Positions 15,735 through 23,928 of a stretch of DNA of 64,000 nucleotides are shown here, one piece after another. The stretch is from Mycolicibacterium neoaurum ATCC 25795. Its GTDB lineage: Bacteria > Actinomycetota > Actinomycetes > Mycobacteriales > Mycobacteriaceae. The position numbers were made by a program, and so were the translations under genes. The DNA lies in the NCBI RefSeq assembly GCF_000691525.1, contig NZ_JMDW01000015.1, positions 62,001 through 126,000 on the forward strand, given 5' to 3'. The number at the start of each line of letters is the position of its first letter. The first letter of the stretch is position 1. The notes below the pieces were generated by a model that made no database searches, had not been told where the DNA came from, and saw nothing but the letters and a program-made list of their open reading frames with translations.

Positions 15735-16874
15735 ATGGTCGTCTACCCTTGTGTGGTGCCTCACAGCACTGGCGCAGGACGGGATGGGTCACACGTGACA
15801 CGTGATGGCCGGTTGCACGCGGTGCTGGCCGAACTGCGGTCGGTGACCAACGCCGACATGGTCGATGGCGCCGATCCCGCCGGTGTATCGCCGCAGGCGG
15901 CGCGGCAGGTGCTCGCCGACGCCTGGTCTACTTTGGCCGAAGCACTCGACGGTGACAACGAGGCGGTCGCGGTGCTCGCGGCGCTACGCGCGCTGGCGGG
16001 TGCCGACGCCGCAGTGACGCAGGCCACGAGTCGAACTCGTGGGCTCGGCGATGCGCTCGCCCGGCTGGACGCCGCGCCGTGCACCGTGACCGAGCTGATG
16101 GAACTGGCCCCCCAACTGGTCACCGGGCTCGGATTCGACAGGGCCATCTTCTCCCGCATCGTCGACGGGGTCTGGGTCTCGCACTCGGTCCACATCCCCG
16201 ACGAACCGGATTGGGCCGCCGAGATCAACAGGGTCGGACAAGAGCAGTCCCAACCTCTGGTGCGTGGCCTGTTCGAGACCGAGATCGTGCGCCGTCGAGA
16301 GGCTCGGCTGGTCACCGACGTCCAGCACGAATCCCGAGTCCACCGGCCGATTGCCGATGCCTCTCGTTGCAGTTCCTATGTCGCCGCTCCCGTCATGGCC
16401 GGAGATCGTGTCGTGGCGCTGATCCATGCCGACCGCTACCGACAGCGCCGCGACACCGACGACGTCGACTGCGAGGTGCTCACCGCCTACGCACACGGGC
16501 TGGCGCTGGCGTTCAGCCGGGCGCGGGCCGCCGAGCGGCTGCACTCGGTGAGCGCGGCACTGCAATCGGTAGCCCGCGACTGTACCGAGGCCGCCATAGG
16601 TGTCGGTGACTATGCGCTGACTCCGGTCGGTCGTGACGAGGAACCGTCCGCACCGGTGCGTCAGGGCCTTCGGTCGGTTCGGAGGCTCCTCACCGCGCGC
16701 GAAGGCGAAATTCTCGAGCACATGGCCAACGGCCGCACCAACGCCGCGATCGCCGCCAAGCTGTTCATCTCCGAGGGCACGGTCAAACAACACGTCAAAC
16801 ACATCCTGCGCAAACTCGGCGCTGAGAACCGGGTGGAGGCCGTCGCCATGCTCTATCAGTCCCAAGCTGGGTGA
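15735..16874 (+). CDS. GAF-domain LuxR-family transcriptional regulator
   Basis: About 379 residues. A helical N terminus leads into a GAF-like sensory domain (TELMELAPQLVTGLGFDRAIF through SSYVAAPVMAGDRVVALIHADRY). The C-terminal LuxR/NarL helix-turn-helix is complete: LTAREGEILEHMANGRTNAAIA, then KLFISEGTVKQHVKHILRKLG. Single-component regulators of this layout often control catabolic genes in actinobacteria. The start is uncertain: the frame is open from 15705 (inside the palindrome), with ATG at 15735 and GTG at 15795. The ferredoxin-P450 operon converges on it. Confidence 0.85.
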   Translation: MVVYPCVVPHSTGAGRDGSHVTRDGRLHAVLAELRSVTNADMVDGADPAGVSPQAARQVLADAWSTLAEALDGDNEAVAVLAALRALAGADAAVTQATSRTRGLGDALARLDAAPCTVTELMELAPQLVTGLGFDRAIFSRIVDGVWVSHSVHIPDEPDWAAEINRVGQEQSQPLVRGLFETEIVRRREARLVTDVQHESRVHRPIADASRCSSYVAAPVMAGDRVVALIHADRYRQRRDTDDVDCEVLTAYAHGLALAFSRARAAERLHSVSAALQSVARDCTEAAIGVGDYALTPVGRDEEPSAPVRQGLRSVRRLLTAREGEILEHMANGRTNAAIAAKLFISEGTVKQHVKHILRKLGAENRVEAVAMLYQSQAG

Positions 16875-17078
16875 TCAGGCGGTCTGCACCCGAAGCGACT
16901 GCGTCGGACAACTGCGCGCCGCCTCCTCGACCTGATCACGCATACCGTCTGCGATATCGTCGCGCGGGGCGTGTACCCGGCCGTCGTCGCCCACCTCGAA
17001 CACATCGGGTGCCAGCGCCTCACACATGCCGATACCCGAGCACCTGTCGATGTCGATGAGCACTCGCCACCCGCTCAT
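16875..17078 (-). CDS. Ferredoxin, 3Fe-4S P450-redox-partner type
   Basis: 67 residues. Cysteines at 13, 19 and 57 (DRCSGIGMCEALAPDVFEV and SCPTQSL) form the C-x5-C...CP pattern of 3Fe-4S ferredoxins, with Ile instead of Cys at the second position of a 4Fe-4S pattern. Such small ferredoxins feed electrons to the P450 next door. The ATG overlaps the P450 stop as ATGA, so it is the last gene of the SCP2-ADH-ALDH-P450 operon. A longer open frame running up to 17489 is only a shadow of the P450. Confidence 0.9.
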   Translation of the reverse strand: MSGWRVLIDIDRCSGIGMCEALAPDVFEVGDDGRVHAPRDDIADGMRDQVEEAARSCPTQSLRVQTA

Positions 17079-18430
17079 GCCGGGGCGCCCGGGTCGAACG
17101 GCATGCTCAGCACGCCCCTGATGAAGTTGGTTCGCACCAGTTCCGGGACGCCGGTGCTGAAGTCGGGTGCCTGGGTGTAGAGCTCGCGGAACAGCGAGCG
17201 AAGCATGACCTTGGCGAGCTGGCTGCCAAGACAATAGTGGATCCCGCCCCCACCGAACGCCATATGCGGGTTGGCGCCTCGGCCGAGATCGAAAACGGTC
17301 GGATCGGCGAACACGGACTCGTCGCGGTTGCCCGACGCATACATCATGACCACCTTGTCGCCCGGCAGGATCTGCTGACCGCCGAGTTCGTACGGACTGA
17401 CGCAGGTTCGGCGGAAGTTCTGTACCACCGAACCCCACCGCAGGAACTCTTCGATGGCCGGGTTGATCCTGCCGTCGAAGTCCTCCCACAGAAAGGCCCG
17501 TTGCTGCGGAAAATCGTTGAGCGCCTTGGCCGCCAAGCTCGACGTGTGCCGGGTCGTGTCATTGGCGGCCACCGAGAACAGCACCATGGTGGCACCGATC
17601 TCGAAATCGGAGAGCTTCTCGCCGTCGACCTCGGCACTCACCAGGGCCGACAGCAGATCCTCCCGTGGGGCGGCTCGGCGCTCGTCGATGAGCTCTTGGG
17701 TCATATCGTGAATGCGCAGGGCGGCCTCGATCTGCACCTCGGCGGGATCTCGGCCGGCCAGCAGGACCGGGTCGGCCCAGGCCTGCGTTTCATCGGCTGC
17801 GTGCACCACATCGGCCCGCATGTCCTCGGGGAATCCGAACATGTCGCCGAACATCTCAGTGGGCAAATGCCGGGCGATATCGGCCACGAAGTCGACCGCT
17901 TCGCCGGAGCGACCCTTGTCCACCGCGGCGGCAACGATGCGTTGGGCGCGGGAGGCGATATCGCCCTCGATGCGCCGGATCTGGCGGGGCGTGAACACCG
18001 AGCTGACCAATCGCCGGATCTTGTGGTGCTGCGGATTGTCCATTGCGAGAAAGGACATCGCCATCTCCAGGAACACCGGCGGCAGCATGTCGAACATGAC
18101 GCCGTACCGGGACACGAACACGTCACTGTTCTGACTGATCTCGACGATATCGGCGTGCCGCACCACCGCCCAATAACCGGGATCATCGGGATCGGGGGAG
18201 ACCGCGGTCTCGATGGGCGGTTGCCAGCTCACCGGGCGGTGCGCACGCAGCTCCGCGAAGATGGGTTCGCGGTCGGGCAGGTCCAGATCCCAGAACGCGT
18301 CGGTCGAGACATTGATCGGGTCATAGACCCTGGTGGCCGCGACGTCATTGGTGGGCGGAACGTCGACCGTATCGTCGTCGTCATCGAATGACAGATCGGC
18401 GCTGAACAATTCGTTGTCCACAGTGCTCAT
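17075..18430 (-). CDS. Cytochrome P450
   Basis: 451 residues. The heme ligand Cys400 is in FGGGGIHYCLGSQLAK, the ExxR pair is at 328-331 (EEFLRW), and the I-helix oxygen-activation motif is AANDTT at 288-293. The N terminus is soluble with an unusual acidic run (FDDDDDTVD). It hydroxylates an unactivated carbon using electrons from the ferredoxin encoded immediately downstream. The next steps are in the same operon: alcohol dehydrogenase, aldehyde dehydrogenase and an SCP2-type lipid carrier, so the substrate is probably a lipid, sterol or terpene side chain (inference). I cannot assign a CYP family number. Confidence 0.94.
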   Translation of the reverse strand: MSTVDNELFSADLSFDDDDDTVDVPPTNDVAATRVYDPINVSTDAFWDLDLPDREPIFAELRAHRPVSWQPPIETAVSPDPDDPGYWAVVRHADIVEISQNSDVFVSRYGVMFDMLPPVFLEMAMSFLAMDNPQHHKIRRLVSSVFTPRQIRRIEGDIASRAQRIVAAAVDKGRSGEAVDFVADIARHLPTEMFGDMFGFPEDMRADVVHAADETQAWADPVLLAGRDPAEVQIEAALRIHDMTQELIDERRAAPREDLLSALVSAEVDGEKLSDFEIGATMVLFSVAANDTTRHTSSLAAKALNDFPQQRAFLWEDFDGRINPAIEEFLRWGSVVQNFRRTCVSPYELGGQQILPGDKVVMMYASGNRDESVFADPTVFDLGRGANPHMAFGGGGIHYCLGSQLAKVMLRSLFRELYTQAPDFSTGVPELVRTNFIRGVLSMPFDPGAPA

Positions 18431-19947
18431 GGGTTTTCTCCGTCGTCGGCGTGGCTGAGCAGGATGTCATAGGGTTTCGGCGGCCGGCCCCCGGACAGAT
18501 CCAGGTGAACGGTCTTGGTCTCGGTGTAGGCGTCCAACGCATCGGGCCCGAGTTCGCGGCCCAATCCGCTCTGTTTATATCCACCGAAGGGCACCTGACA
18601 GTTGATCTGGTGCGCGTCGTTGATCCATACGCTGCCGCAGGCGATACGCTCGGCCAGCTCCAGCGCCCTGGTGTTGTCCGAACTCCAGATACTCGCCGCC
18701 AGACCATATTCCGAGTCGTTGGCGATGGCCGCAGCCTCGTCCTCGTCGGCGTAGGGGATGACCACCAGGACCGGGCCGAACACTTCTTCCCGGGCGATCC
18801 GCATAGCGTTTCGCACGCCGGTGAGGATGGTCGGTGTCACCCAGAATCCCGGTTGGTCCAGCGCCTCGCCTCCCAGTGCGACAACGGCTCCCTCGGCAAC
18901 CGCTGCCCGGATGTGGTCCAGAATGCGGCTCTGTTGTCTGCCATTGATCACCGGGCCCATATCGGTGTCCCAGTCACGGGTCGGACCCATGGTGATGGTC
19001 GTGGCTCTGGCCACCAAGCGAGAGACGAACTCGTCATGCAGCAATGCCGGAACCAAGGCGCGGGTACCGGATTCGCAGATCTGGCCGGAGTAGACGAAGC
19101 ATCCGTAGAGCACACCGTCGACCGCGAGATCCAGATCGGCGTCGTCCAGCACGATCGAGGGTCCTTTGCCCCCGAGTTCGAGGGTGACCTGCTTGACGGT
19201 GCCCGCGGCCAGTCGCATGATCTCGCGGCCCACCGCGGTGGAACCGGTGAACGCGATCTTGCCGACGTCGGGATGGCCGGCCAACCGCGCGCCGGCGTCC
19301 GGTCCGTCACCGGTGACGACATTGAGCACGCCTGGCGGCAGTCCGTTGGCCTCCGCGATGCGCGCGAACGCCAGGATCGACAGCGGCGTGTGCTCGTCGG
19401 GTTTGACGACGACGCTGTTGCCGGCGGCCAGCGCAGGCCCGACCTTCCACAGCGTGAGCAGGAGCGGGAAGTTCCACGGCGCGATGGCCCCCACGACACC
19501 GATGGGCTCGCGGTGTACGACGGCCTGGCCAAGGGCCGGGAACGAGGTGATCGGCGCGGGACGCTGCCAGGCGTAGGTTTCAGCCAGATCGGCGAAATAG
19601 CTGAAATGAGCCAGGGCGTAACCGATGTGGAACCCGGTGGCCTGCCGTACCGTTGCGCCGTTGGCGCTCAGCTCCAGCTCGACGAGCTCCTCGGCGGCAT
19701 CATTGGCCGCCGCGACGATCCGGCGCATGACGGCGGCGCGCTCCTGGGGAGTGCGGTGACGCCAGACCCCGGACTCGAATGTCGCGCGCGCCGCGGCCAC
19801 GGCGTCGTCGACGTGGCCGGCATTGCCGTGTGCGACCGTGGCGACGGTGTCCCCGTTGCTCGGGTCGACGATCTCGCGGTGGCGTTCGGTGTCGACATCG
19901 CGTCCACCGATGAGCATCGAATGGTGTTGGAGAGCAACGCTTGTCAT
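18427..19947 (-). CDS. Aldehyde dehydrogenase (NAD(P)-dependent)
   Basis: 506 residues, standard ALDH length. Catalytic Cys291 lies in YSGQICESGTR and the general base Glu257 in TLELGGKGPS. The NAD site has GVVGAIAPWNFPL and IAFTGSTAVGREI, and the C-terminal INDAHQINCQVPFGGYKQSG is typical. It would oxidise the aldehyde made by the neighbouring alcohol dehydrogenase to an acid. It overlaps the P450 start by 4 bases (ATGA) and follows the ADH gene by one base. Confidence 0.94.
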   Translation of the reverse strand: MTSVALQHHSMLIGGRDVDTERHREIVDPSNGDTVATVAHGNAGHVDDAVAAARATFESGVWRHRTPQERAAVMRRIVAAANDAAEELVELELSANGATVRQATGFHIGYALAHFSYFADLAETYAWQRPAPITSFPALGQAVVHREPIGVVGAIAPWNFPLLLTLWKVGPALAAGNSVVVKPDEHTPLSILAFARIAEANGLPPGVLNVVTGDGPDAGARLAGHPDVGKIAFTGSTAVGREIMRLAAGTVKQVTLELGGKGPSIVLDDADLDLAVDGVLYGCFVYSGQICESGTRALVPALLHDEFVSRLVARATTITMGPTRDWDTDMGPVINGRQQSRILDHIRAAVAEGAVVALGGEALDQPGFWVTPTILTGVRNAMRIAREEVFGPVLVVIPYADEDEAAAIANDSEYGLAASIWSSDNTRALELAERIACGSVWINDAHQINCQVPFGGYKQSGLGRELGPDALDAYTETKTVHLDLSGGRPPKPYDILLSHADDGENP

Positions 19948-19948
19948 A

Positions 19949-21007
19949 TCAGATCCTCGGATCCAGGACGATCTTGGTGGCCTCGCGCGCCTCGAACATC
20001 CGGTAGGCCTCGACTGCGGAGGACAACCCCATCCGATGGGAGATGATCGAACTGGGCCGCAGCTTGCCCGCGCAGTTCAGGGCGATGACCTCGTCCATGT
20101 ACTCGGTGATATGCGAGACGCCCATCTGCAGCGTCACACCCTTGAGGTACAGCTCGCCGAATGGCAATGTGATCGCGTCCTCGTTGTACACACCCGGGAT
20201 GGACAACGTGCCGCCCGCACGTACCAGTGTGATCGAGGACAACAAGGCCGATTCGTGGCCGACGGCGTCGATCACGACGTCAGCGCCGCGCCAGTCGGTC
20301 AGATCGAGCACCGCATCGGCCGGGTCGTCTTCGGACGCGTCCACAGCCACGGCACCGAGGTTGGCGGCCTCCTTGAGCCGGGCCGCGACCTTGTCGATGA
20401 CGATCACCTGTGCGGCGCCCAGGATGTCGGCGGCCATGGCCGCGCACAGACCGACCGGGCCCGCGCCCACCACGGCGACGGTGTCGCCAGGGGTGATGGC
20501 CCGCGCGACCGCTTCGTATCCGGTGGTCATGATGTCGCCGGCGAAGAGGAAGTCGTCATCGCACGCCGAGCCGGTGTCAGGGATGGCCCGCGCGGTGCTG
20601 TCGGCATTGGGCACCACCACGTACTCGGCCTGTCCACCGGCCAGGTCGCCCAGCGCCAACCCGAGGCCGAAGATTCGCGAACCCGCACAGTTGCCGGGCT
20701 GATGGCGGCGGCACTGGTGGCAGGCTCCACAGCTGACCACACACGAGCTCACGACCCGATCGCCCTCGGCGAAGCGGCCGACGGCGGAACCCGCCGCGAC
20801 GACGGTGCCGAGGAACTCGTGGCCCAGCACGATATCGGGCTCCAGTTCCAGGCGGCCCTCGTAGGGGTGCAGATCGGTACCGCAGATGGCGGTCCGTTCA
20901 ACCCGGACCAAAACATCTGTGGGACTGGAGATCTCGGGTATCGGGAGCTCTGCGACCTCTACCCGGTACGGTTCGCGCAGGATCACCGCCCGCATGGTGT
21001 CAGGCAT
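19949..21007 (-). CDS. Zinc-dependent medium-chain alcohol dehydrogenase
   Basis: 352 residues. Catalytic zinc ligands are visible as Cys42 (AICGTDLH) and His63-Glu64 (LGHEF); the structural zinc site is CGACHQCRRHQPGNC (Cys93, 96, 99, 107). The NAD-binding Rossmann site is VAVVGAGPVGLCAA. Second gene of the operon: it overlaps the SCP2-like gene by 8 bases and runs straight into the aldehyde dehydrogenase, so the likely chain is P450 hydroxylation, alcohol to aldehyde here, and aldehyde to acid next. Confidence 0.93.
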   Translation of the reverse strand: MPDTMRAVILREPYRVEVAELPIPEISSPTDVLVRVERTAICGTDLHPYEGRLELEPDIVLGHEFLGTVVAAGSAVGRFAEGDRVVSSCVVSCGACHQCRRHQPGNCAGSRIFGLGLALGDLAGGQAEYVVVPNADSTARAIPDTGSACDDDFLFAGDIMTTGYEAVARAITPGDTVAVVGAGPVGLCAAMAADILGAAQVIVIDKVAARLKEAANLGAVAVDASEDDPADAVLDLTDWRGADVVIDAVGHESALLSSITLVRAGGTLSIPGVYNEDAITLPFGELYLKGVTLQMGVSHITEYMDEVIALNCAGKLRPSSIISHRMGLSSAVEAYRMFEAREATKIVLDPRI

Positions 21008-21410
21008 GCGTGCCGGCCTGGGCGTCCTTGACGGCGACCTTCTCGCGGTACATCGGGAACAGCGGCTTGGTCAACGGGACCAGCTTCAGGATCTTGTTGA
21101 CCGGTCCCTTGGCCTTGACCTGCCCCTTGGCCAACCCGATCGCGAGGTTGTACTCACCCCGCCAGAACTGGTCGCCGGTGTCGCCGCGCATCAACAGGGT
21201 GACATCGGCCTTCTCGTCGCAGGGGCCGAAGATGACCTTGCTGTCCGGGCGGAAGACCATCGTCATCTCACAGTCGGGATCGGTGTAGATGACCCGCATG
21301 ATGATGTTGGCACCTTTGAGCTTCGGGCCCGATTCGGGATGGTCGAGCGCGTCGCGGAAGACGCCCCCGATATAGGTGTCCAATTCGGCGGGGTCGATGA
21401 AAAAGCCCAT
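21000..21410 (-). CDS. SCP2 sterol-binding-domain protein
   Basis: 136 residues, one SCP2 fold: DCEMTMVFRPDSKVIFGPCD, then ADVTLLMRGDTGDQFWRGEYNLA and IGLAKGQVKAKGPVNKILKL, the end of the lipid tunnel. It binds acyl or sterol-like ligands. It is the first gene of the five-gene operon and probably carries or loads the hydrophobic substrate (inference). The start at 21410 (MGFFIDPAELD) is the first Met and fits the family length. Confidence 0.82.
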   Translation of the reverse strand: MGFFIDPAELDTYIGGVFRDALDHPESGPKLKGANIIMRVIYTDPDCEMTMVFRPDSKVIFGPCDEKADVTLLMRGDTGDQFWRGEYNLAIGLAKGQVKAKGPVNKILKLVPLTKPLFPMYREKVAVKDAQAGTHA

Positions 21411-21581
21411 GTCGGAAAGCTCCAGTTCTCACGGTGTGACGGGTGTCACCCATGTAAGCACCGCGTTCGAACTACAGGCAGCTGTCGTTGGTGAGCTCTT
21501 TCTATCCCCTTAGGGGTATCGCGTGCCGCTGCGAGGTGCCCGATGTCGAGACGTCAACGGGCACCTCAAGATGGGATGGGT
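21411..21581. promoter_or_regulatory. Promoter region of the SCP2-ADH-ALDH-P450-ferredoxin operon
   Basis: 170 non-coding bases upstream of the operon. It holds GTGAC-gggt-GTCAC (21436-21449) close to the start codon and a C/G-tract palindrome, TATCCCCTTAGGGGTAT (21503-21519). The latter resembles CsoR/RcnR-type boxes in composition but stands next to no such regulator. Promoter boxes could not be fixed. Confidence 0.35.
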
Positions 21582-21771
21582 CTACGGGGTGGTGGCAGTG
21601 ATGAACCCGTTGATCAAGTCGGCGAGTTCGGCGCCGCGGTCCTCTTGCAGAAAATGCCCGCCGCCGGTGATGGTGGTGTGCGGTTGACCTTGCGCCCTCG
21701 GCACGTTGTTCAGGAACAGTCGGTGCTGGTCGACACCAGGGCGGGGAAGACGCGGGCCCCGGCCTGGGCGA
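21582..21771 (-). pseudogene. 3-prime remnant of a haloalkane dehalogenase-like alpha/beta hydrolase
   Basis: The last ~50 codons before the stop at 21582 read LFLNNVPRAQGQPHTTITGG, then GHFLQEDRGAELADLINGFI. That is the C-terminal end of a haloalkane dehalogenase, with the catalytic His in GGGHFLQED. Upstream bases continue with similarity in another frame (ARVFPALVSTSTD) until the NRAMP stop at 21772, after which all similarity ends. The nucleophile and acid regions are gone, so this is a decayed stump. It marks a deletion or an insertion of the transporter module. Confidence 0.65.
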
Positions 21772-23010
21772 TCAGCCGATGACAGTGGTGACGGCGAGTG
21801 CGACCACACAGCCGGCGATCACCGCGGTGGTCAGTCCATATATGACGGTGCTGACCCGACCGACGGCGAACGCGCCCATCAAATTTCGGTCGCGCGCGAT
21901 GCCGATCATCGCGATCAGGATCGGCAGCAGCAGCACGGCATTGAGGATCTGGGTGGCGACCAGAATGGTGACCAGGGGCACCCCGGGTAACAACACGGCG
22001 GCTGCCCCGGCGACGGTGACGGCCCCGAATGTCACATAGAACGTCCGTGCCTCTTTGAACGAGTCGTCCACTGCTCCCTCGGTGCCCGCGTACTCGCATA
22101 CCGAGTACGCGGTCGACAGTGGCAACACCGAGGCAGCCAGCAGCGCGGCGCCCATGAGTCCGATGGCGAACAGGGTGGCCGCGGCACCGCCGGCCAACGG
22201 CTCCAATGCCCGAGAGGCATCGGCGGCATCGGTGATCTGTAATCCGTTCTCGTGCAGTGTCGCCGCGCACGCCACCACGACGAAGAATCCGATCACTCCC
22301 GTCAGCGCAGCCCCGGTGACGACGTCCACCCGCTCCAAGGGGAGATCGTCGGTGCGCAATTTCTTGTCGACCGCATAGGACTGGATGAACGACAGACCCC
22401 ACGGCGCCAGCGTGGTGCCGACGGTGGCGGTCACGATGGCCAGCGCGGCGCCCGTGGCCGGCATCGAAGGCACCACGAGTCCGCGTGCGGCCGCACCCCA
22501 ATCCGGTCCGGCCAGGATGCCCGAAGCGATGTAAGCGAGAAAGACCGTCGACAACAGCAACAACACATGCTCGACGCGATGAAAGCTGCCACGCAGCACC
22601 AGGAGTGAGACGATGACCGCTGCCGCAGGCACGCTGACCTGACGACTGATGCCGAACAGCTCCGAACCCGCCGCGATGCCCGCGAATTCGGCGCAGGTGG
22701 TTCCGATGTTGGCGACCACAAGGGTCGCCAGCGTGGCGCCGCCGACGCGTACGCCGTAGCGCTGGCGCACCAAACCGATGAGTCCCTGGCCCGTGACGAC
22801 GCCCATCCGTGCCGCCAACCCGTGGAACAGGACGAGCGCGATGGTGGACAGCAACAACACCCACAGCAGCTGGTAGCCGAACTGAGCGCCGAGTACCGAG
22901 TATGTGGTGATACCAGCGGGATCATCGTCGGACAGGCCGGCCAGCAAGCCGGGCCCGAGGACGGCAATGAGTGCCGCGGCGGTCAGTTTGCCGCGTGGAC
23001 CGGTCGTCAT
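21772..23010 (-). CDS. NRAMP-family divalent metal transporter, atypical metal site
   Basis: About 412 residues with 11 predicted helices in the SLC11/LeuT layout. The helix 1 motif reads SDDDPAGITTYS (DPAG at 30-33) where classic MntH has DPGN, and helix 6 reads TVGTTLAPWGLSF (199-204) where MntH has the metal-binding MPH. The Asp is kept but the sulfur ligand is lost. That argues against a normal manganese/iron site and resembles the NRAMP-related magnesium transporters (inference). The ATG at 23010 overlaps the upstream stop as ATGA; longer starts to 23103 are out of place. It is coupled to the MgtE_N-like gene. Confidence 0.85.
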   Translation of the reverse strand: MTTGPRGKLTAAALIAVLGPGLLAGLSDDDPAGITTYSVLGAQFGYQLLWVLLLSTIALVLFHGLAARMGVVTGQGLIGLVRQRYGVRVGGATLATLVVANIGTTCAEFAGIAAGSELFGISRQVSVPAAAVIVSLLVLRGSFHRVEHVLLLLSTVFLAYIASGILAGPDWGAAARGLVVPSMPATGAALAIVTATVGTTLAPWGLSFIQSYAVDKKLRTDDLPLERVDVVTGAALTGVIGFFVVVACAATLHENGLQITDAADASRALEPLAGGAAATLFAIGLMGAALLAASVLPLSTAYSVCEYAGTEGAVDDSFKEARTFYVTFGAVTVAGAAAVLLPGVPLVTILVATQILNAVLLLPILIAMIGIARDRNLMGAFAVGRVSTVIYGLTTAVIAGCVVALAVTTVIG

Positions 23011-23870
23011 CGATGCCGCCGTGCCCGTCCCTGCGGCCACACCCGTGATCGCAGGAAGTGGCGCCCGAGCAGCCGCGGTGTGCGCTGAAGGCGCGTGCGC
23101 CACTGAGCCGCATGGGCGGACGGCATCGCGCTGACGATCCGTTCGACATCACGATCCGGCAGTGCCCGCAGCACTCGCTCCCCGGTGTCGGGATTCACCC
23201 GGACCGCTGAAGCGGCTACCGCAGAGGGGTAGCCTGCGACCACCTCGGCGGCCGCAGACACGTCCAGCCGACCGATCAACTGGGCCAGCGCGTCAGCGTC
23301 GAGACGGTGGACAGCAGCCCGCGGGGTCGACAGCGCGATCGCGTGGCCGTGGTCGGAAGTCGGGTGCAGATCGGCCCACGCCACGGTGTCGTGCCGCGCA
23401 TGCCCGGTGAGCCTGGCCAATCCCAATCTTCGCACTACCCCGGCGAATCCGACGTCGACGCCGATCGCCTCCAGCGTTGTGCCCCGACTCATCAACAGAA
23501 CGTCGGAGACCCTGGCTATTCGGCGACCGACGACATCGAGGACCTGGGTATCCAGCACATCGCGGTGCAGCCAGATCTCTGTGTCGTCCCTGGGCAAGTT
23601 GGCGGTACCGACGCCGGTGTCCAGCGCGAGACCCCTCGCCGTGCAGCTCAGGACCGCCGACCACGGGGCGGCCAACGGGGCACCGTGTCGGCGGGCGACG
23701 AGTAGGCCGGTCACCGGCGCTGGCTCCCGGAGCCCGGTGAACGGGACACACAGATCGTCGAGGCGACCGACGCAACGGCCGGCGGGGTTGTGAACGCGCA
23801 GACCGATCAGCTCACTGAGCAATACGGGTCGGGGTCTGACGCCGTCGGTCGACGGCAAGGTGGCCGGCAC
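23007..23870 (-). CDS. PRC-barrel/MgtE-N-like regulatory partner of the NRAMP transporter
   Basis: 287 residues, soluble. The first 150 residues hold two PRC-barrel-like repeats: LLSELIGLRVHNPAGRCVGR, then LDDLCVPFTG, and later DVLDTQVLDVVGRRIARVSD, then VLLMSRG. The last 90 residues look like an MgtE N-terminal superhelical domain (LAQLIGRLDVSAAAEVVAGY, LRALPDRDVERIVSAMP). In MgtE that domain senses magnesium and gates the channel. The fusion, 4-base overlapped with an NRAMP gene that has a magnesium-type site, suggests a magnesium-responsive uptake module (inference from fold resemblance). Confidence 0.65.
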   Translation of the reverse strand: MPATLPSTDGVRPRPVLLSELIGLRVHNPAGRCVGRLDDLCVPFTGLREPAPVTGLLVARRHGAPLAAPWSAVLSCTARGLALDTGVGTANLPRDDTEIWLHRDVLDTQVLDVVGRRIARVSDVLLMSRGTTLEAIGVDVGFAGVVRRLGLARLTGHARHDTVAWADLHPTSDHGHAIALSTPRAAVHRLDADALAQLIGRLDVSAAAEVVAGYPSAVAASAVRVNPDTGERVLRALPDRDVERIVSAMPSAHAAQWRTRLQRTPRLLGRHFLRSRVWPQGRARRHR

Positions 23871-23928
23871 GATCGTGTCCTCCTGACCTGCCCCTACACC
23901 GAAGGCACTGCCGAGGCCACGGTATCGG

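Noticed and set aside
17079..17489. N-terminal extension of the ferredoxin frame (would give 204 residues)
   Set aside because: It is out of frame within the P450 coding region; the ATGA overlap start gives a normal 67-residue ferredoxin.
17237..18391. 384-residue open frame opposite the P450
   Set aside because: Shadow of the P450: no family sequence, abnormal composition rich in His/Arg/Gly, while the P450 has all its motifs.
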